Shown: positions 1-8,500 of the stretch, piece by piece | Numbering within the stretch: position 1 is the stretch's first letter | Layout of the letters: every line of letters starts with the position of its first letter | Source of the DNA: Siccirubricoccus soli | GTDB taxonomy: Bacteria > Pseudomonadota > Alphaproteobacteria > Acetobacterales > Acetobacteraceae | Direction of reading: 5' to 3' | DNA length: 40,343 nucleotides | Assembly: GCF_024178315.1 (NCBI RefSeq) | Contig: NZ_JAMZIK010000024.1 | Location: 1 to 40,343 of the forward strand | Translations under genes and position numbers: made by a program | Notes under the pieces: generated by a model | Told to the model about the DNA's origin: nothing | Databases searched by the model: none | Seen by the model: the letters and a program-made list of their open reading frames with translations, nothing else

Positions 1-75
1 TCCGGCGTGGGTCTGCTGGTTCGACCTGCCGACTCACACCGGGGTCCGGCGCCAGGTCCTGGCCCCGGAGGGAGT

Positions 76-120
76 GCAGAGGGCAGCGCCCTCTGCTCGG
101 GACACGGGGGCGAAGCCCCC
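76..120. repeat. Two adjacent GC-rich hairpins at the left edge
   Basis: A 9-bp perfect stem (76-84 with 88-96, loop AGC) is followed by a 6-bp stem GGGGGC/GCCCCC (106-111 with 115-120, loop GAA) and then a T-rich stretch (CATCTTTTT). Reading rightward this looks like a rho-independent terminator for a gene ending left of the window. It also lies just past the stop of the minus-strand gene at 129. Similar hairpin clusters occur near 6.0 and 8.5 kb. Bases 1-75 show no supportable gene. Confidence 0.55.
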
Positions 121-128
121 CATCTTTT

Positions 129-401
129 TCACCCGCGCACCACCTGCGCATCCTTGCCGCCGCCGATCAGCATCGCCGCGGCCGCGGGGCGCTGCGCGCC
201 GGTCGTCGCATCGTGGCTATACACCATGTCGGCGCCACCGCCGGTCACCACTGCCACGCCGCCGCCGGCGACATTGGCATTCGGCGCGTCATACACCACC
301 TGCGCATTCTCACCGCCGCCGACCAGCCGGGGACCGGCCGCCTGGGCGGCGGCGAAGCCGGTGACGAGCAGGGCGGAAGCGAGGATCAGGCTGCGGAACA
401 T
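129..401 (-). CDS. Small exported protein of unknown function
   Basis: I do not recognise a family. The 90-residue product starts with a clear Sec signal peptide (MFRSLILASALLVTGFAAA, cut near AQAA). The mature part is short and rich in Gly, Ala and Val, with two similar segments: GGGENAQVVYD near the start and GGGKDAQVVRG at the very C-terminus. This suggests an internal duplication. The start at 401 is chosen because a GGAGAAGAG ribosome site lies just upstream and the signal peptide begins there; an in-frame start at 506 would add a 35-residue non-signal leader. It is probably periplasmic. It follows terC on the same strand with about 100 bp between them, so co-transcription is possible. 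Confidence 0.65.
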   Translation of the reverse strand: MFRSLILASALLVTGFAAAQAAGPRLVGGGENAQVVYDAPNANVAGGGVAVVTGGGADMVYSHDATTGAQRPAAAAMLIGGGKDAQVVRG

Positions 402-502
402 CGTCTCTTCTCCATCGGTAGATGCGGGGCATCGCGCCCTCGCCTTGACCTGGAGAATGACGATCGCAACCCTCCTCGCCCAATATCCGCTGCGGATGAG
501 GT

Positions 503-1234
503 TCATTCATCCGGCGCATTGCCGGGCCCGCGCTTTCGCGCCCGCCGCGCCAGCAGGTTCAGCCCCTCCACCGCGGCGGCGAAGGCCATGGCCGCATAGA
601 CGAAGCCCTTCGGCACCTCCGCGCCGAAGCCTTCCGCCACCAGCACCATGCCAATCATCACCAGGAAGGCCAGCGCCAGCATCACCACGGTCGGGTTGCG
701 CTCCATGAAGCGGGAGAGCGCATCCATCGAGAGCAGCATGGCCAGCACGGAGATGACGATCGCGGTGGCGATGACCCAGAATTCCCGGGTCAGCGCCACC
801 GCGGCGAGGATGCTGTCCACCGAGAAGACGAGGTCCAGCAGCAGGATCTGGAACACCGTGGGCCAGAAGGCGGCAATGGCGGCATCCGCCGCATGGCTCG
901 CCGCCTGGCTGGCGGGATCGACGCGGTGATGGATCTCGACCGTCGCCTTGCCGATGAGGAAGAGCCCGCCGGCGATGAGGATGAGGTCCTTGCCGGAGAT
1001 CTCCATCCCCAGCACCGTGAACCAGGGCTGCGTCAGGGTCAGCAGCCAGGTGGTGCCCGCCAGCATGGCGAAACGCATCAGCACGGCGAGGCCGAGCCCG
1101 ACCCGCCGCGCCGGCACGCGCTGCGCTTCCGGCAAACGGTTGGACAGGATGGCGATGAAGACCAGATTGTCGATGCCCAGCACCACCTCCATGGCGATGA
1201 GGGCGGCGAGGGCGACGAGGAGTTCGCTGTCCAT
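503..1234 (-). CDS. TerC family integral membrane protein
   Basis: This 243-residue polytopic inner-membrane protein has the TerC hallmarks: an acidic motif in the first membrane segment (EVVLGIDNLVF, residues about 16-26) and a second one in the middle (LDLVFSVDSILA), followed by further hydrophobic segments. TerC/Alx family proteins are linked to tellurite resistance in some bacteria and, more generally, to Mn2+ export or metal loading of exported enzymes. The substrate here cannot be read from sequence. The start at 1234 has an AAGGATT ribosome site; an in-frame start at 1273 lacks one. It is divergent from the permease gene at 1356, leaving a 121-bp region that must hold both promoters. 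No ter-operon genes are nearby, so a housekeeping metal role is likelier than a tellurite island. Confidence 0.88.
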   Translation of the reverse strand: MDSELLVALAALIAMEVVLGIDNLVFIAILSNRLPEAQRVPARRVGLGLAVLMRFAMLAGTTWLLTLTQPWFTVLGMEISGKDLILIAGGLFLIGKATVEIHHRVDPASQAASHAADAAIAAFWPTVFQILLLDLVFSVDSILAAVALTREFWVIATAIVISVLAMLLSMDALSRFMERNPTVVMLALAFLVMIGMVLVAEGFGAEVPKGFVYAAMAFAAAVEGLNLLARRARKRGPGNAPDE

Positions 1235-1355
1235 CGGTGAATCCTTGCGGCGAGGCACCGTAACGCTTCGCAACGCGCCGCGGTGCCGCCGGGGCTTTTA
1301 CCTCACTGCGGCCGGGCCATCTGATGACCATCCCGAAATTGGGCGGAGGTAAGGT

Positions 1356-3860
1356 TTGGGGCCCTTGGCGCAGCTTTCGCTCGGCCTCCGTCTCGCGCGG
1401 CGCGATTTGCGCGGCGGGGTCCGGGCGCTCGGCATCGTCCTTGCCTGCCTGGCACTCGGCGTCGCGGCCATTGCGGCGGTCGGCACCTTGCGGGCCGGCA
1501 TCGCCGCCGGGCTGGCCGCGGATGGCGCCCGGCTGCTGGGCGGCGATGTGGAGCTGCGCGGCGCCGCCGCGCCGGCGCCGGAGGTCGCCGGCTGGGGCGC
1601 GGCGCGCGGCGCCCAGGCCTCCACCGTCCTCACCCTGCGCAGCATGCTGGTCGCGCCCTCGGGCGAGAGGTTGCTGGTGGAGGTGAAGGCGGTGGATGCC
1701 GCCTACCCCCTCTATGGCACGCTGCTTCTGGAACCGGCCGCGAGCCTCGGCCCTGGCGATGTGGCGCTGGACCCGCTGGTGGCGGAACGCCTCGGCCTTG
1801 CGCTCGGCGATGAGGTCCGGCTGGGGGAGGCGAGGCTGCGCTACGCCGCGGTGGTGGCGGAGGAGCCGGACAAGGTCGCCACCCCTGCCATCTTCGGCCC
1901 CCGCGCCCTCCTCACCCGCGCCGCGCTGGACCGGGCCGGGCTGCTGCAGCCCGGCAGCCTGGTGCAGCATGCGCTGCGCTTCCGCCTGCCCCCCGGCGCC
2001 GATGCGTCCCGTTTCGCCACCGAACTGCGCGGCGCCTTCCCCGAAGCCTCCTGGCGGCTGCGCACCGCCGCGGCGGCGGAGCCCGGGGTGAACCGCTTCC
2101 TCGACCGCGCCGCCGCCTTCCTGACCCTTGCGGGGCTGACGGCGCTGCTGGTCGGCGGCATCGGCGTCGCCACCGGGGTGCGCGCCTGGCTGGAGGCGCG
2201 GGCGCGGAGCATCGCGACGCTGCGCTGCCTCGGCGCCTCCTCCGGCACCATTTTCCTCACCTATCTATTGCAGGTGCTGGCGCTGGCGGCGCTCGGCACC
2301 GTCCTCGGGCTGCTGGGGGGCTTCGGCCTGACCTGGGTGGCGGCGCAGGCGCTCTCCGGCACCCTGCCGGTGCCGCCGCGCCTCGCCCCCTACCCGGCGC
2401 CGCTGGCCCTGGCCGGGCTCTATGGCACGCTGACGGCGCTGGCCTTCGCCCTCTGGCCACTCGGCCGCGCCGCCCGCATCTCCGGCGCCGCGCTGTTCCG
2501 GGATGCAGTGCAGCCCGCCACCGGCCGGCCGGGCGCCTGGGTGCTGGGGCTCAACCTGCTGGCCGGCGCTGCCCTCATCGCCCTCATCATCGGCACGGCC
2601 GGGGAGCGGCTGTTTGCCGCCTGGTTCTGCGCCGCCGCGCTTGCCGCGCTGCTGCTGTTCCGCGGCGGGGCGGCGGGGCTGATGCGGCTGGCGCGGCGGC
2701 TGTCCCATCTCCGCGCCCCGGCGCTCCGCCTCGGCCTCGCCAATCTGCACCGGCCGGCGGCGCCGACACCGACGCTGGTGGTGGCGCTCGGCATCGGCCT
2801 CACCACCCTCACGGCCATCGCCCAGATCGAGGGCAATCTCCGCCGCCAACTCGCCGGGGAGATGCCCGCCCGGGCGCCGAATTTCTACTTCATCGACATC
2901 CAGCCGGACCAAGCGCCGCGCTTCGACGCGCTGGCCCGCAGCCTGCCCGGCGTGACGGAGGTGCGGCGGGTGCCGAGCCTGCGCGCCCGCATCGCCGCGG
3001 TGAAGGGCGTGCCGGCGGAACTCGTCCGCAGCACGCCGGAGACGGCCTGGGCGCTGCGCGGCGACCGCGGCCTGACCTATGCCGCGACCCCGCCCGAGGG
3101 CACGAAGCTGACCGCCGGCGCCTGGTGGCCCGCGGATTATCGCGGCCCGCCGCTGCTCTCCCTCGAGGCCGGGATCGCCGCCGGCTGGGGGGTGAAGGTC
3201 GGTGATACCGTCACCGTGAACGTCCTCGGCCGCGACATCGAAATGCGGGTGGCCAATCTGCGCGCGGTCGAATGGCGGGGCCTCGGCATGAATTTCGCCC
3301 TCATCGCCTCCCCCGGCCTGCTGGAAGCGGCGCCGCACACCCATATCGCCACCCTGCGCGGCGACCCCGCCCAGGATGCGCTGGTGCTGCGCCGGCTGAC
3401 CGACGCCTTCCCCAATATCTCCGGCATCCGGGTGCGGGACGCGCTGGAGGCGGTGGCGGGGCTGCTCGGGCGGATCGGCGTGGCGCTTTCCGCGACGGGC
3501 GGGATCACTCTGCTCGCCGGCGCGTTGGTGCTGCTGGGCGCGATCGCCGCCGGGCAGCGCCAGCGGATCCGGGATGCGGTGGTGCTGAAGACCATCGGCG
3601 CCACGCGCCGCCAGATCCGCGCTGCCTGGGCGGTGGAATACGCGCTCATCGGCCTGCTGGCCGGGGTGCTGGCGGGGCTGGCCGGCAGCCTTGCCGCCTG
3701 GGGCGTGGTCCGCTTCGTCATGCGGGCGGAGTGGGTGCTGCTGCCGGGGACGCTGGCCGCCAGCATCCTGGGCTGCCTGGCGCTGACCCTGCTGGCCGGC
3801 CAGTTCGGCGGCTGGCTGGCGCTGGCGGCACGGCCGGCGCCGTTGCTGCGTAACGAATAG
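1356..3860 (+). CDS. FtsX/MacB-like ABC transporter permease (YbbP-type)
   Basis: The 834-residue protein has the layout of the YbbP/FtsX permeases: an N-terminal membrane helix (about residues 23-44), a large periplasmic MacB-like domain, a block of three helices at about 250-375, two further helices, a second periplasmic domain, and a C-terminal FtsX block of three helices. Both FtsX blocks carry the typical cytoplasmic turns (RARSIATLRCLGAS and IRDAVVLKTIGATRRQI). Family members extrude or release lipid-linked or hydrophobic molecules with a YbbA-type ATPase, but no ATPase gene is adjacent. The start is TTG at 1356, behind a GGAGG at 1345-1349; a second in-frame TTG at 1365 is possible. 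Confidence 0.87.
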   Translation: MGPLAQLSLGLRLARRDLRGGVRALGIVLACLALGVAAIAAVGTLRAGIAAGLAADGARLLGGDVELRGAAAPAPEVAGWGAARGAQASTVLTLRSMLVAPSGERLLVEVKAVDAAYPLYGTLLLEPAASLGPGDVALDPLVAERLGLALGDEVRLGEARLRYAAVVAEEPDKVATPAIFGPRALLTRAALDRAGLLQPGSLVQHALRFRLPPGADASRFATELRGAFPEASWRLRTAAAAEPGVNRFLDRAAAFLTLAGLTALLVGGIGVATGVRAWLEARARSIATLRCLGASSGTIFLTYLLQVLALAALGTVLGLLGGFGLTWVAAQALSGTLPVPPRLAPYPAPLALAGLYGTLTALAFALWPLGRAARISGAALFRDAVQPATGRPGAWVLGLNLLAGAALIALIIGTAGERLFAAWFCAAALAALLLFRGGAAGLMRLARRLSHLRAPALRLGLANLHRPAAPTPTLVVALGIGLTTLTAIAQIEGNLRRQLAGEMPARAPNFYFIDIQPDQAPRFDALARSLPGVTEVRRVPSLRARIAAVKGVPAELVRSTPETAWALRGDRGLTYAATPPEGTKLTAGAWWPADYRGPPLLSLEAGIAAGWGVKVGDTVTVNVLGRDIEMRVANLRAVEWRGLGMNFALIASPGLLEAAPHTHIATLRGDPAQDALVLRRLTDAFPNISGIRVRDALEAVAGLLGRIGVALSATGGITLLAGALVLLGAIAAGQRQRIRDAVVLKTIGATRRQIRAAWAVEYALIGLLAGVLAGLAGSLAAWGVVRFVMRAEWVLLPGTLAASILGCLALTLLAGQFGGWLALAARPAPLLRNE

Positions 3861-3973
3861 TCGCGTGCTGAGACGTTTCTCAACGGGACACCTTGTGTGG
3901 TACACCCAAGTTAAAGGCAGCGAGAAGTGAGATCGCTGCGCCAGGCGGAACCGCGATCCCGGTCGGATGGCCA

Positions 3974-4003
3974 TTGAACCGGATTACGGTTTCTCCATAT
4001 AAC
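3974..4003 (+). promoter_or_regulatory. Sigma70-type promoter for the Bax-inhibitor-1 gene
   Basis: A -35 box TTGAAC (3974-3979) and a -10 box TATAAC (3998-4003) are separated by 18 bases. Transcription would start near 4010, giving a leader of about 55 bases that carries GGAGG at 4048-4052. It sits in a locally AT-richer gap between the permease stop and this gene. Confidence 0.7.
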
Positions 4004-4064
4004 GCTCACTGGGACCGGCTCCAATCGCGGGGCCGCACCCCCAATTCGGAGGCTTGAGACACCT

Positions 4065-4856
4065 ATGGCCCTTCAACCCGACTATCGATTCCAGACGGGT
4101 GCGCCAGGCTGGGGTCGAGTTGCGACCGCCGACGCGGCCGCCGTCGATGCCGGGCTCCGGGCATATATGCTCCGGGTCTACAACTGGATGGCATCGGGGC
4201 TGCTGCTCACCGGCATCGTGGCGCTGCTCGTCGTCACCGTCCCGGCGATCCAGGAGCTGTTCTACCAAGCCTATCGCCTGCCGAGCGGCCGCGTCGTCAT
4301 GCAGCCGACGATCCTCTTCTGGGTCGCCGCGCTCTCGCCGCTGGCCTTCGTCCTGGTGCTGAGCTTCGGCTACAACCGGCTGAGCAAGGGCACGGCGCAG
4401 ACGCTGTTCTGGCTGTTCGCCGCCTGCATGGGTGCGAGCCTGTCGAACCTCGCCTGGCGCTACACCGGCGCCTCGATCGCCAGCACCTTCTTCGCCACGG
4501 CCGGCATGTACGCGGCGGTCAGCCTCTACGGCTACACCACCAAGGCGGACCTGACGCGCATGGGCAGCTTCCTGATCATGGGCCTGATCGGCATCCTGAT
4601 CGCGGGGCTGGTGAACATCTTCATGCAGTCCTCGGCGCTGGCCTTCGCCATCAGCGTCATCGGCGTCTTCGTCTTCCTGGGCCTGACGGCGTATGACACG
4701 CAGCGGATCAAGGCGGACTACATCGAGTACGCCTATGCCGAGGGCACGGAGCAGGCGGGCAAGCGCAGCGTGATGGATGCGCTGGCGCTGTACCTGAACT
4801 TCATCAACCTCTTCCAGTTCATGCTGCAGCTCGTCGGCGTCCGCCAGAGCGAGTAG
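4065..4856 (+). CDS. Bax inhibitor-1 / YccA family membrane protein
   Basis: The 263-residue protein has about seven hydrophobic helices and the BI-1 family C-terminal signature: a tyrosine-aspartate segment (LTAYDTQRIK) before the last helix and a final helix with ALYLNFINLFQFML. Bacterial members such as YccA and YbhL are inner-membrane proteins. YccA modulates the FtsH protease, and a pH-dependent Ca2+ leak has been shown for a Bacillus homologue. The start ATG is preceded by GGAGG at 4048-4052. The gene has its own promoter and a strong terminator, so it is a single-gene transcription unit. Confidence 0.93.
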   Translation: MALQPDYRFQTGAPGWGRVATADAAAVDAGLRAYMLRVYNWMASGLLLTGIVALLVVTVPAIQELFYQAYRLPSGRVVMQPTILFWVAALSPLAFVLVLSFGYNRLSKGTAQTLFWLFAACMGASLSNLAWRYTGASIASTFFATAGMYAAVSLYGYTTKADLTRMGSFLIMGLIGILIAGLVNIFMQSSALAFAISVIGVFVFLGLTAYDTQRIKADYIEYAYAEGTEQAGKRSVMDALALYLNFINLFQFMLQLVGVRQSE

Positions 4857-4882
4857 GCCGGACCGGAACGTCGAGGCATCAG

Positions 4883-4911
4883 GCCCCGGGGGTTCGCCCC
4901 CGGGGCTTTTT
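4883..4911 (+). terminator. Rho-independent terminator after the BI-1 gene
   Basis: A perfect 10-bp stem (4883-4892 with 4897-4906) with a TTCG tetraloop is followed directly by TTTTT (4907-4911). It ends the transcript 27 bases past the stop codon. Confidence 0.9.
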
Positions 4912-4951
4912 GCTTGCGGGGACGGGACGGCAGGGCGCAGGGAGGAAGGCC

Positions 4952-5959
4952 ATGCCGCAGGACCACGCCCAGGGCCAGGACCGCCACCGCGACCATCATG
5001 GTCACGGCCACGCCGGCCATGACCATGCCAGCCATGACCATACGGGCCGTGGCCATGCGCATCACGGCCACCACCACCACGCCGCGCCGGGGGAGGAAGG
5101 CTTCGCCCTTGGCACCGCGCTCAATCTCGGCTTCGTGCTGGTGGAGGCGGCGGCTGGCCTCGCCGCCGGCTCCATGGCCCTGCTGGCGGACGCGGCGCAC
5201 AACCTCTCGGACGTGCTGGGCCTGCTGCTGGCCTGGGGCGCCGCGCGGCTGGCGCAGCGGGCCCCGGCCGGGCGCCGCACCTATGGCTTCCGCCGCGGCA
5301 CCATCCTCGCCGCCCTCGGCAATGCCGTGCTGCTGCTGGTCGCGGTCGGCGCCATCGGGGCGGAGGCGGTGCGGCGGCTCTGGGACCCGGCGCCGGTCGC
5401 CGCGGGCTGGATGCTCTGGGTGGCAGCGGCCGGCATCCTGGTGAATGGCGGCAGCGCCCTGCTCTTCGCCCGCGGCCGGGAGGCGGATCTCAACCGCCGC
5501 GGCGCCTATCTGCACCTGCTGGCGGATGCCGGCGTCTCCGCCGGGGTGGTGGTGGGCGCGCTGGTCATCGGCTGGACCGGCTGGGCCTGGGTGGATCCGC
5601 TGCTTGGCCTGGCGATCGCCGGCGTCATCCTGGCCGGGACCTGGGGCCTGTTGCGGGAGTCCATGGACCTGGCGATGGATGTCGTGCCGCCAGGCATCGA
5701 GCCGGCGGCGGTGGAGGCGCTGCTGCGCGCGGCGCCCGGCGTGACCGAGGTGCATGATTTGCACATCTGGGCCCTCTCCACCACGGAGACGGCGCTGACC
5801 GCGCATCTGGTGCGGCCTGGCTGCGGGCCGGATGACGGCTTCCTGGCGGCGCTGGAGACGGCGCTGCGCCAGCGCTTCGGCATCGCCCATGCCACGCTGC
5901 AGGTGGAGACGGGCGATCCGTCCTATCCCTGCCGGCTGGCGCCGGCCGGGACGCTGTAG
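4952..5959 (+). CDS. CDF family divalent-cation exporter with His-rich N-terminus
   Basis: The 335-residue protein is a cation diffusion facilitator of the CzcD/ZitB type, which exports Zn2+ (and often Co2+ or Cd2+) in exchange for protons at the inner membrane. The first 45 residues are a histidine-rich, presumably metal-binding, cytosolic tail. The membrane domain follows, with the tetrahedral Zn site HxxxD in helix 2 (H83, D87) and again in helix 5 (H188, D192). The C-terminal cytosolic dimerisation domain (about 245-320) contains the usual HDLHIW motif. The start at 4952 is set by GGAGGAAGG at 4941-4949; an upstream in-frame TTG at 4910 overlaps the terminator hairpin and is rejected. I see no metal-responsive operator. 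Confidence 0.93.
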   Translation: MPQDHAQGQDRHRDHHGHGHAGHDHASHDHTGRGHAHHGHHHHAAPGEEGFALGTALNLGFVLVEAAAGLAAGSMALLADAAHNLSDVLGLLLAWGAARLAQRAPAGRRTYGFRRGTILAALGNAVLLLVAVGAIGAEAVRRLWDPAPVAAGWMLWVAAAGILVNGGSALLFARGREADLNRRGAYLHLLADAGVSAGVVVGALVIGWTGWAWVDPLLGLAIAGVILAGTWGLLRESMDLAMDVVPPGIEPAAVEALLRAAPGVTEVHDLHIWALSTTETALTAHLVRPGCGPDDGFLAALETALRQRFGIAHATLQVETGDPSYPCRLAPAGTL

Positions 5960-6029
5960 CAGGGCGGCGCCCTGCCCTTTGGACGCCCGGCCTGAAATCC
6001 CTTGGTTCGGCCCTCGCGTCTGAACTTGC

Positions 6030-6124
6030 ACCGGGGACCGGTCCGGTCCCCGGTGGGGGTTCGGGGGCAGAGCCCCCGACCTTCCCCGCCTTGTTGGAGA
6101 CAGCTCCAAGGGGGCAAAGCCCCC
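6030..6124. terminator. Cluster of four hairpins between convergent genes
   Basis: Four stem-loops lie in a row: 6030-6054 (10-bp stem ACCGGGGACC, loop GGTCC), 6061-6079 (8 bp, loop AGA), 6094-6109 (6 bp, TTGGAG/CTCCAA) and 6110-6124 (6 bp GGGGGC/GCCCCC, loop AAA). They fill the gap between the CDF gene and the opposing SDR gene and probably stop transcription from both sides. The first hairpin and its flanks recur at 21921-21960. Confidence 0.6.
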
Positions 6125-6130
6125 CGCCCC

Positions 6131-6904
6131 TCACTCCGCCGCCTTGGCCGGCAGCCGCAGGAACACCCCGTTCCGCAGCCAGGCCGGCATCGCCCCGGCC
6201 AGCCGCGCGCCGAGGTAGAGCGGCCAGGGATAGGCGATGCGCAGCCGCCCCGCCGCGATGCCGGCCAGGGTCCGCCGCGCCGCCGCCTCCGCCTCCATCA
6301 GCAGCGGCATCGGGAAGGCGTTGCGCGATGTCATCGGCGTGCGGACATAGCCGGGGCAGACGGCGTGCAGCCTTATGCCGCGCCGCCGCTCCGTCGCGTC
6401 CAGCGCCTCCGCCCAGCGCTGCACCGCCGCCTTGCTGGCGCAATAGGCCGGCGCCCCTGGCGCGGCGACGAAGGCAGCCAGCGAGGCGATGACCGCCACC
6501 CGCCCCCGCACCCCATCCGGCCCCGGCGCCTGCCCGGCCATGGCGGCGATGGCCGGCAGGGCGGTGTTCAGCACCCCGGTCACGTTGGTCTCGAACACCG
6601 CGCGGGTGACGGCGACCGGCTCCGTCGCCCCGCCGGTGCCGGCGGAAACCCCGGCATTGGCGATGACGAGGTCGAGCCGCCCCGCCCCGCCGATCCAGCC
6701 CGCCATCGCCGCCGCATCCCGCACATCCAGCACCGCTGGATGCACCAGGGCGCCGCGCGCCGCGGCCGCCGCCGCCACCGCCTCCAGCCGCGCCCCGTCC
6801 CGGCCGGAGAGATGCAGCGTGACCCCCGGCCCGGCGCATTCCAGCGCCAGTGCCCGGCCGAGGCCCGAGGAGGCGCCGGTGATCAGCACATGCGGCCAGG
6901 CCAT
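6131..6904 (-). CDS. SDR family NAD(P)-dependent oxidoreductase
   Basis: This is a 257-residue classical short-chain dehydrogenase/reductase. The nucleotide-binding glycine motif TGASSGLG is at residues 9-16, an NAG motif follows the fourth strand, and the catalytic Ser and YCASK (Tyr, Lys) are in place. The C-terminal part contains a hydrophobic stretch (PLYLGARLAGAMPAWL) common in SDRs that act on lipids or associate with membranes. The substrate is unknown. The start at 6904 is preferred because GGAGG lies 9 bases upstream; an ATG at 6913 lies directly against that GGAGG. The gene is divergent from yicC with about 38 bp between starts, so the two promoters must overlap. Confidence 0.9.
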   Translation of the reverse strand: MAWPHVLITGASSGLGRALALECAGPGVTLHLSGRDGARLEAVAAAAAARGALVHPAVLDVRDAAAMAGWIGGAGRLDLVIANAGVSAGTGGATEPVAVTRAVFETNVTGVLNTALPAIAAMAGQAPGPDGVRGRVAVIASLAAFVAAPGAPAYCASKAAVQRWAEALDATERRRGIRLHAVCPGYVRTPMTSRNAFPMPLLMEAEAAARRTLAGIAAGRLRIAYPWPLYLGARLAGAMPAWLRNGVFLRLPAKAAE

Positions 6905-6942
6905 CGCTTGCATCCTCCCCCCGCGCGCGGGACAAGCCCGGC

Positions 6943-7842
6943 ATGGGCACCCTTATGAGCATGACCGGCTTCGCGCGCGAGAGCGGCCACCTCCCCGACG
7001 GCACTGCCTATGTCTGGGAGCTGCGCAGCGTGAACGGCCGCGGCCTCGATTTCCGCCTCCGCCTGCCGAACGGCCAGGACGCGCTGGAGCCGGCGCTGCG
7101 CGAGGCGACGGCGAAGCGGATGAAGCGCGGCAATGTCTCCGCCACCCTGACCCTGAAGCGGGAGGAGCGGCCGCGCCTCGCCCCCGATCCCCAGGCGCTG
7201 GAGCAGGCGCTGGTGCTGGCGCTGGAGCTCGTCGCCCGCATCCCCGGCGCCGCGCCGCCACGGGCCGAGGCGCTGCTCGGCCTGCCCGGCGTGCTGCGGC
7301 CGGAGAGCACGGAGCCCGACGAGGCGCAGCAGGAGGCCGCCCGCGCGGCCTTAACCAAGGCCTACGACAAGGCGCTCTCCGGGCTGGTGCAGGCGCGGCA
7401 GGGGGAGGGCGCCAGGCTGCTCGCCATCCTCACCGGCCTTCTGAAGGAAATCGCCGCGCTGCGCGAGGCGGCGGCGGCCGAGGCGGCCGGCCAGCCCGAG
7501 GCGCAGCGGGCCCGGCTGCTGGACCAGCTCGCCGCCCTGCTGGGCGAGGGCGGCCGCGCCCGCATCCCGGAGGAGCGGCTGGCCCAGGAGGTCGCACTGC
7601 TCGCCCAGAAATCCGATGTGCGGGAGGAACTGGACCGGCTGGCCGCGCATATCGAGGCAGCGCGGGCGCTGCTGGCGGCCGGCGAGGGCGCGGGGCGGAA
7701 GCTCGATTTCCTGACCCAGGAATTCGTGCGGGAGGCCAATACCCTCTGCTCCAAATCCGCCTCCGTCCCGCTGACCCGCATCGGCCTCGACCTCAAGGCG
7801 GCGATCGAGCGGCTGAAGGAGCAGGCGGCGAATGTCGAATGA
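6943..7842 (+). CDS. yicC: YicC family endoribonuclease
   Basis: The 299-residue protein begins with the YicC signature SMTGFAR and ends with the family C-terminal region (QEFVREANTLCSKS). YicC-like proteins are endoribonucleases; in E. coli YicC promotes decay of the small RNA RyhB. The middle section is a long predicted helix rich in Ala, Glu and Arg, as usual for the family. It overlaps gmk by 11 bases, which implies translational coupling, and the yicC-gmk order is widely conserved. ATG at 6955 (MSMTGF) is an alternative start; neither has a strong ribosome site. Confidence 0.93.
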   Translation: MGTLMSMTGFARESGHLPDGTAYVWELRSVNGRGLDFRLRLPNGQDALEPALREATAKRMKRGNVSATLTLKREERPRLAPDPQALEQALVLALELVARIPGAAPPRAEALLGLPGVLRPESTEPDEAQQEAARAALTKAYDKALSGLVQARQGEGARLLAILTGLLKEIAALREAAAAEAAGQPEAQRARLLDQLAALLGEGGRARIPEERLAQEVALLAQKSDVREELDRLAAHIEAARALLAAGEGAGRKLDFLTQEFVREANTLCSKSASVPLTRIGLDLKAAIERLKEQAANVE

Positions 7843-8500
7843 CCCTTCCCGGCCGGGGAGCCTGAGCCGGGCGGCGCATCCCCGCCGCCGCGGCGTCTGC
7901 CTGGTGCTGGCGGCGGCGCCGGGCGGCGGCAAGACCAGCATCTCCCGCGCCCTGCTGGCGGAGGAGAAGGAGCTGGCGCTCTCCATCAGCGCCACCACCC
8001 GCGCGCCACGGCCGGGCGAGCGCGAGGGGGTCCACTACTTCTTCCGCACGCCGGAGCAATTCGCCGCGGGCGTCGCGGCCGGGGAGTTCCTGGAGCACGC
8101 GACCTTCCTCGGCCGCTCCTACGGCACGCCGCGGGCGCCGGTGGACGCGGCGCTGGCGGCGGGGCGGGACGTGCTGTTCGACATCGAATGGCAGGGCCAC
8201 CGGCTGCTGAAGGCGGCGATGCCGGAGGATGTGGTGGGCGTCTTCCTGCTGCCACCGAGCCTCGCCGAGCTGGAGCGCCGGCTGCGTGGCCGCGGCCAGG
8301 ACGACGACGCGGAAATCACCCGGCGCCTGGCGGTGGCGCGGGAAGAGATGCGCCACTGGGACGAGTTCGAGCATGTGCTGGTGAATGACGACTTCGCCAC
8401 GACGGTCGCGGCGGTGCGCGCCATCCTGCACGCGGCGCGGACGCGGCGCAGCCGGCAGCCCTGGATGGGAGAGTTCGTGGCGGGGTTGGTGCAGGGTTGA
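7832..8500 (+). CDS. gmk: Guanylate kinase
   Basis: Guanylate kinase phosphorylates GMP to GDP with ATP and is essential in nucleotide metabolism. The 222-residue protein has the family landmarks: a GMP-binding SATTRAPRPGEREG, the FLEHATFLGRSYGTP segment, DIEWQG, and a lid with RLRGRGQDDDAEI. The N-terminus carries about 20 residues more than usual before the first strand. The P-loop at residues 28-35 reads AAPGGGKT instead of the common APSGAGKT, keeping the essential Gly-Lys-Thr. The start codon lies inside the end of yicC. The stop codon is embedded in a GAGGGAGG/CCTCCCTC hairpin (8499-8520). Confidence 0.95.
   Translation: MSNDPSRPGSLSRAAHPRRRGVCLVLAAAPGGGKTSISRALLAEEKELALSISATTRAPRPGEREGVHYFFRTPEQFAAGVAAGEFLEHATFLGRSYGTPRAPVDAALAAGRDVLFDIEWQGHRLLKAAMPEDVVGVFLLPPSLAELERRLRGRGQDDDAEITRRLAVAREEMRHWDEFEHVLVNDDFATTVAAVRAILHAARTRRSRQPWMGEFVAGLVQG

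Noticed and set aside
1-75. Possible tRNA 3' end suggested by GGTTCGA
   Set aside because: The flanking bases do not pair as a T-arm and no acceptor stem or CCA follows.
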